This document shows, one piece after another, positions 13,519-17,074 of a stretch of DNA of 17,074 bases (positions are counted from its first letter, which is position 1; each line of letters begins with the position of its first letter). The notes under the pieces are model-generated. The model saw nothing but the letters and a program-made list of their open reading frames with translations, made no database searches and was not told the origin of the DNA. A program made the translations under genes and the position numbers. The DNA is taken from positions 1 through 17,074 of the forward strand of contig CAKTXO010000026.1 in assembly GCA_934630985.1 (NCBI GenBank), read 5' to 3'. This stretch comes from an uncultured Oscillospiraceae bacterium. GTDB lineage: Bacteria > Bacillota > Clostridia > Oscillospirales > Oscillospiraceae.

Positions 13519-14477
13519 AAACGCCCGTATTGTATATTATCGTTCCCTGCTACAACGAGGAAGCGGTGCTGCCCATCACCTGCTCTTTGTTTCTGAAGAA
13601 AATCACGGAGTTGGCGGGCAAGGGAAAAATCAGCGACGACAGCCGGGTGCTTTTCGTCAACGACGGCTCCCGGGATAAAACCTGGCAGATCATCACGGAC
13701 TTAGCTGGCCGGGACAAGCACTTCCTGGGCATCTCCCAGAGCCGGAACCGGGGACATCAGAACGCGGTGCTGGCAGGCCTTATGGAGGCCAAAGACCGGT
13801 GCGACATCACCATCTCCATCGACTGCGACGGTCAGGATGATATTAACGCCATGGACGCCATGGTGGACGCCTACTCAGACGGCTGCGAGGTGGTCTACGG
13901 CGTGCGCAGCAAGCGGGACACGGACACCTTCTTCAAGCGGTTCACCGCGGAAAGCTTCTACCGTCTGATGAACTGGATGGGGGCTGAGGTGGTGTTCAAC
14001 CATGCGGATTACCGGCTGATCAGCAGCCGGGTTTTGCGGGAATTTGCCAACTTCAAGGAGGTCAACATCTTCCTGCGGGGCATGATTCCCCTGGTGGGCT
14101 TCAAGAGCACCAGCGTCTACTACGAGCGTCACGAGCGTCTGGCGGGAGAAAGCCACTACCCCCTGAAGAAAATGCTGGCTCTGGCCTTTGACGGCATCAC
14201 CAGTCTGTCCGTCAAGCCCATCCGGATGGTCACGGGGCTGGGTGCCTTCTTTGCCATCGTCAGCTTTGTTGGAGTCATCTGGGCCATCGTCATGGCGCTG
14301 CTTGGCAGCACCGTAGGCGGCTGGGCCTCCACCATCTGCATCGTCTGCTTCATGGGCGGCGTGCAGCTGCTGTGCCTGGGCGTCATCGGCGAGTACATCG
14401 GAAAAATCTACTTGGAAACCAAGGCTCGACCCCGCTATATCATCAGCGAGCGCACCTGGGAAGCGCCCGAGAAATAA
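13515..14477 (+). CDS. GtrB/DPM1-like family 2 glycosyltransferase
   Basis: This 320-aa enzyme probably transfers a sugar from a nucleotide sugar to undecaprenyl phosphate on the cytoplasmic face. The GT-A domain shows IIVPCYNEE (8-16), VNDGSRDKT (48-56), SRNRGHQNAVLAG (76-88) and the metal site SIDCDGQDD (D103, D105). Two C-terminal TM helices (about 241-262 and 270-293) match GtrB-type proteins such as B. subtilis CsbB-like enzymes, and the total length is typical. It overlaps the HxlR gene by 4 nt and is followed 14 nt later by a GT-C-like gene, so the three form an operon. The pair resembles a Gtr-type decoration system, but no GtrA-like flippase is encoded in the window. Confidence 0.93.
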   Translation: MKTPVLYIIVPCYNEEAVLPITCSLFLKKITELAGKGKISDDSRVLFVNDGSRDKTWQIITDLAGRDKHFLGISQSRNRGHQNAVLAGLMEAKDRCDITISIDCDGQDDINAMDAMVDAYSDGCEVVYGVRSKRDTDTFFKRFTAESFYRLMNWMGAEVVFNHADYRLISSRVLREFANFKEVNIFLRGMIPLVGFKSTSVYYERHERLAGESHYPLKKMLALAFDGITSLSVKPIRMVTGLGAFFAIVSFVGVIWAIVMALLGSTVGGWASTICIVCFMGGVQLLCLGVIGEYIGKIYLETKARPRYIISERTWEAPEK

Positions 14478-14491
14478 TTTCCGGAGGCAGT

Positions 14492-16150
14492 ATGCTGAAA
14501 AAACAGAAAACATCAAACAATTGGGACATTCTCCTGTTCGGGCTTGCCTTGCTCCCCCTGACCTGGATGCTCCTGGCAAAGTGCCGCTATGGCTTTGCGG
14601 ATATCGACGAATCCTTCTACCTGACCATTCCCTACCGGCTCTGTCAGGGAGACCGGCTGCTTCTGAACGAGTGGCATCTGTCTCAGCTGGCCGGTTGGAT
14701 TCTCAAGCTCCCCATGGGACTTTTCCTGAAGTGTGGCGGCGGCACGGAGGGCATATGTCTGGCCTTCCGATACCTGTATGTCGGCTTTCATCTGTGCGGC
14801 AGCATTGTCCTGTTTTCCCTGCTGCGCAGGCGTTCCGGCCTGGGAGCCGCCCTGGGCTGTCTGTTCTTTTATCTCTACGTTCCCTTTGGGATCTCGGCCT
14901 GTTCCTACAACTCCATGGGCATCGATTTTCTGGCACTGGCCGCGGTTCTGCTGGTCAGCTGCCATAGGCGATGGACAGACATCCTCAGCGGCTTCTGCTT
15001 TGCCATGGCCGTTCTGTGCTGTCCCTATCTCGTAATGCTGTTTGCGCTTTACGCAGCCGCCGTTATTCTCTGCCGGAAAAGGCCGGAGACCCTTCCTTTT
15101 CTGGGTGTCCGAAGATTTCTTTTCTTCCTGGTGGGTGTACTGCTGCCCGCTCTGTGTTTTCTGGCGGATGTGGTTCCCTACATCCCTGTGCGGCAGTACC
15201 CTCGGATTCTTTCCGGAATGCTCAGCGACCCGGAACACCAGGAGAGCTTTTCCTTCAAGCTGCTCCATCTGATCGGGATTTTCCCGGAGCACCCTTTCCT
15301 GATCGTCCTGGGGCTTCTGACCCTGGCTTCCCTTACAATCCCTGGGGTTCGAAACGCCGCTGATCTGTTGGTTCTGGCAGTGTCCGGCCTCGGTCTCTGG
15401 CAGGGGCGGGATTACATCAACAATCTCATGCTGCCGCTGAACATAGCGGGACTCTATTTCTACCTTGTCTACCGAAATCCCAAAGCCCGGGAGCTGTTCT
15501 GGGGCATCTGGATTCCCGGCATGGTTTACGCCCTGTCCATCCATCTGAGCTCCAATCAGGTCTACTATGCCATCAGCTCCGCCTTCACCGTTTCCACGCC
15601 TGCCAGCGTCATTCTGATTCTGCTGACCCTGAGCGACCGCCGAAAGGAGATGTCTCCCACAACAGGCCGATGGCTGGTCGCTTTGCTGGTGCTGGTTCTC
15701 GCCTTCCAGGGCGGGCTGGAAGGTTATCTGCGCTGGAATCAGATTTTCTGGAGCCGCAGCCCCCAGTACCAGACCCAGCTTTTGGCAGAAGGCCCCCACA
15801 AAGGGCTTCTGGTCACCCCGGAAGCTCAGGAAAAGTACCTGACCAATCTGGAAAAGGCCTCCCATCTGGCTCCGGGCGGTTCCCTGCTTTCCGTCAGCCG
15901 GGAAACCTATTTCTACCTTTTCGGTTCCCGGACAAACAGCAGCTACACCGCCTGGCTGGGCACCCGGCCGGATGTGATTCCTCCGTATCTGGATCTGTAC
16001 TATGGCATCAATCCGGACAAGCTGCCGGATCAGGTGCTGATTCAGCCGGAATATGCTTTGTGCACCTCCTACTTTACCAAGGATCTGGGATATTCCCTGG
16101 CATACGCCTTTGATGATGGGGCAGTGATTCTCAGCCGCCCGAATCCATAA
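14492..16150 (+). CDS. Polytopic membrane protein, probable GT-C glycosyltransferase (552 aa)
   Basis: The ATG at 14492 follows GGAGG and gives a start just after the GtrB-like stop; longer readings would overlap that gene. The protein has about ten to twelve hydrophobic segments in residues 12-430. An acidic motif in the first extracytoplasmic loop (FADIDESFY, D37, D39, E40) is where GT-C enzymes keep their catalytic acid. A soluble C-terminal domain of about 130 residues follows (from about 425). GT-C enzymes use polyprenyl-linked sugars outside the membrane, which fits the donor made by the preceding GtrB-like enzyme. Sequence is too divergent for me to name acceptor or sugar. A strong terminator follows at once, ending the operon. 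Confidence 0.8.
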   Translation: MLKKQKTSNNWDILLFGLALLPLTWMLLAKCRYGFADIDESFYLTIPYRLCQGDRLLLNEWHLSQLAGWILKLPMGLFLKCGGGTEGICLAFRYLYVGFHLCGSIVLFSLLRRRSGLGAALGCLFFYLYVPFGISACSYNSMGIDFLALAAVLLVSCHRRWTDILSGFCFAMAVLCCPYLVMLFALYAAAVILCRKRPETLPFLGVRRFLFFLVGVLLPALCFLADVVPYIPVRQYPRILSGMLSDPEHQESFSFKLLHLIGIFPEHPFLIVLGLLTLASLTIPGVRNAADLLVLAVSGLGLWQGRDYINNLMLPLNIAGLYFYLVYRNPKARELFWGIWIPGMVYALSIHLSSNQVYYAISSAFTVSTPASVILILLTLSDRRKEMSPTTGRWLVALLVLVLAFQGGLEGYLRWNQIFWSRSPQYQTQLLAEGPHKGLLVTPEAQEKYLTNLEKASHLAPGGSLLSVSRETYFYLFGSRTNSSYTAWLGTRPDVIPPYLDLYYGINPDKLPDQVLIQPEYALCTSYFTKDLGYSLAYAFDDGAVILSRPNP

Positions 16151-16154
16151 TGCG

Positions 16155-16190
16155 AACGCGCCTCCGGCCATAACGGAGGCGCGTTATTTT
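16155..16190 (+). terminator. Intrinsic terminator of the HxlR-GT operon
   Basis: A perfect 12-bp stem AACGCGCCTCCG/CGGAGGCGCGTT (16155-16166, 16174-16185), 7-nt loop, then ATTTTTAT. It lies directly after the stop at 16150. Confidence 0.92.
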
Positions 16191-16206
16191 TATACTATTT
16201 CTCAAT

Positions 16207-16350
16207 AAAATGATTTCATCATTTTACTTAAGCCGTTTCACGGCAGACCGCCCGGGCGGCGGTAAGAAATGTATTGACTTCGTTTTTTAGCGGCAGTGGC
16301 CGCTGGCCGCAATCCTGCGGCCTAATAAAACGCTTTTAAGCGTTTTATTA
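16207..16350. repeat. Cluster of six hairpins, three of them directly abutting
   Basis: Stems lie at 16207-16225 (AAAATGA/TCATTTT), 16232-16244 (GCCGT/ACGGC), 16247-16263 (ACCGCC/GGCGGT), 16289-16304 (AGCGGC/GCCGCT), 16305-16322 (GGCCGC/GCGGCC) and 16323-16350 (13-bp arms around TT). The last three touch end to end with no spacer. The outer ones are A/T-rich, the inner ones G/C-rich. The 16323-16350 stem may also terminate the minus-strand gene ending at 16361. The arrangement suggests a dispersed palindromic element or a structured RNA. Confidence 0.6.
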
Positions 16351-16360
16351 AAAACTCGTA

Positions 16361-17074
16361 TCAGAACAAATCCAGCATACTGTCCAGGTACATTTCCTCC
16401 CGGAGGGGAAGCTGGTACTCTGGCTTTGTCAGATAATAGAGAATAAATTCCAGCAGCATGGCACTGCCCAGACCCCGACCCTCGATCTTGAACTGAGAAA
16501 AGCCCATGGGAAGATAGGTTTCCCGAATATCCCGGATGCCGATAAAGGCCGGGTTTTTCATGGCGGCGGAAAACCGGTAGCCCTTTTCCCCTTCCGGTGC
16601 GGCGCAGATATGGTCGGGGCAGTGTTCTCCCAGATTTTTCCGGCTCACATTTTCATAGCACGCCTTCCGCTCCCGGCAGCCGAGCCAGCAGCACTCGTTG
16701 CACAGAAATTCCACCTTCCGCTTTTCTTTCAGCCCAGCCAGCCGGTCAAAGGCCTTATTCAGCCGGAAATCCGGCACTACATACCGGAAGTCCGGGCGTT
16801 CCGTTTCCGCCGTCAGGTCCTCAAAATCCGTCAGCACCTTGGTGGTGGAGGACACAAAATAGAAATTCGGATACCTCTCCTTCAGATAGGCCAGCAGCAG
16901 CTCCGAGTGGACAATGACCCCGTTTCCCGGTTTTTCACCAAACAGGGCGCACAGCCGATTGCATTTTGGGTCTTTCAGGTGCTCCGGGCAAAGGAGACTG
17001 TTGCTGAAGGTCAGCCGGGCGGAAAGGCCGTATTCCTCCGTCAGCGCCAGCACCTGCCGGGGATCGGCATTGCC
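16361..17074 (-). CDS. Cysteine-rich U32-peptidase-like protein, C-terminal part (cut by window edge)
   Basis: The reading frame stays open to the right edge; 237 codons are visible before the stop at 16361-16363 and the true start lies outside. A GTG at 17051-17053 is in frame but has no ribosome binding site, so I do not use it. Features are NSLLCPEHLKDPKCNRLC near the visible start, a dense cysteine block (FLCNECCWLGCRERKAC, then HCPDHIC) that could hold an iron-sulphur cluster or metal, and GFSQFKIEGRG about 45 residues before the end. The KIEGR motif recalls U32-family proteins, many of which now act in RNA or cofactor modification. The match is partial and function is open. It shows no clear tie to the sugar genes. 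Confidence 0.7.
   Translation of the reverse strand, partial: GNADPRQVLALTEEYGLSARLTFSNSLLCPEHLKDPKCNRLCALFGEKPGNGVIVHSELLLAYLKERYPNFYFVSSTTKVLTDFEDLTAETERPDFRYVVPDFRLNKAFDRLAGLKEKRKVEFLCNECCWLGCRERKACYENVSRKNLGEHCPDHICAAPEGEKGYRFSAAMKNPAFIGIRDIRETYLPMGFSQFKIEGRGLGSAMLLEFILYYLTKPEYQLPLREEMYLDSMLDLF

Noticed and set aside
14513..16171. 552-codon open frame antisense to the GT-C-like gene
   Set aside because: Low-complexity Gln/Gly/Lys-rich translation with no start signal, opposite a well-supported membrane protein gene.

Overview
The window looks like an exopolysaccharide/capsule and cell-surface glycosylation region of a Gram-positive anaerobe of class Clostridia, probably a gut Oscillospiraceae-type bacterium. 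This rests on the Bacillota-type CpsB/CpsC/CpsD phosphoregulatory set, strong AGGAGG ribosome binding sites, sigma-A promoters with 16-17 bp spacers, GC-rich coding sequence with AT-rich intergenic DNA, and small hairpin repeats of the kind I recall from gut Clostridia. The genus cannot be fixed from sequence alone.

Layout. (1) 1-3721, minus strand: an operon reads membrane-anchored SGNH-like protein -> CpsC (chain-length/co-polymerase adaptor) -> CpsD (tyrosine autokinase), then a terminator, a small secreted protein, a second terminator, and a separately promoted CpsB phosphatase cut by the window edge. (2) 3722-4110: a divergent promoter region with a GC-rich, possibly structured island. 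(3) 4111-5577, plus: a HasB-type UDP-glucose dehydrogenase fused to an N-terminal Cro/CI helix-turn-helix. (4) 5578-6107: a gene-free stretch with three copies of a two-hairpin repeat and a strong terminator. (5) 6108-8375, minus: a membrane UDP-sugar 4,6-dehydratase (CapD/WbpM/PglF family) and a 74-aa protein, each with a consensus promoter. (6) 8734-10188, plus: a polyprenyl-phosphate sugar-1-phosphate transferase that would start repeat-unit synthesis. (7) 10412-12574: a lower-GC zinc-ribbon/TM/TPR-like protein. (8) 12679-16150: a cupin gene divergent from an HxlR regulator, the latter overlapping a GtrB-like glycosyltransferase and followed by a GT-C-like membrane protein. (9) 16186-16350: a dense hairpin array. 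(10) 16361-end, minus: a partial cysteine-rich protein with a U32-like KIEGR motif.

Together, Ugd makes UDP-glucuronate and the dehydratase feeds a deoxy-amino sugar. The phosphoglycosyltransferase loads the first sugar on undecaprenyl phosphate, CpsC/CpsD/CpsB tune polymer length, and the GtrB/GT-C pair probably decorates a surface polymer. Polymerase, flippase and most glycosyltransferases are not in the window. The most distinctive points are the HTH-dehydrogenase fusion, an SGNH protein lacking two signature catalytic residues, operator-like palindromes inside promoters, and the hairpin repeat families.
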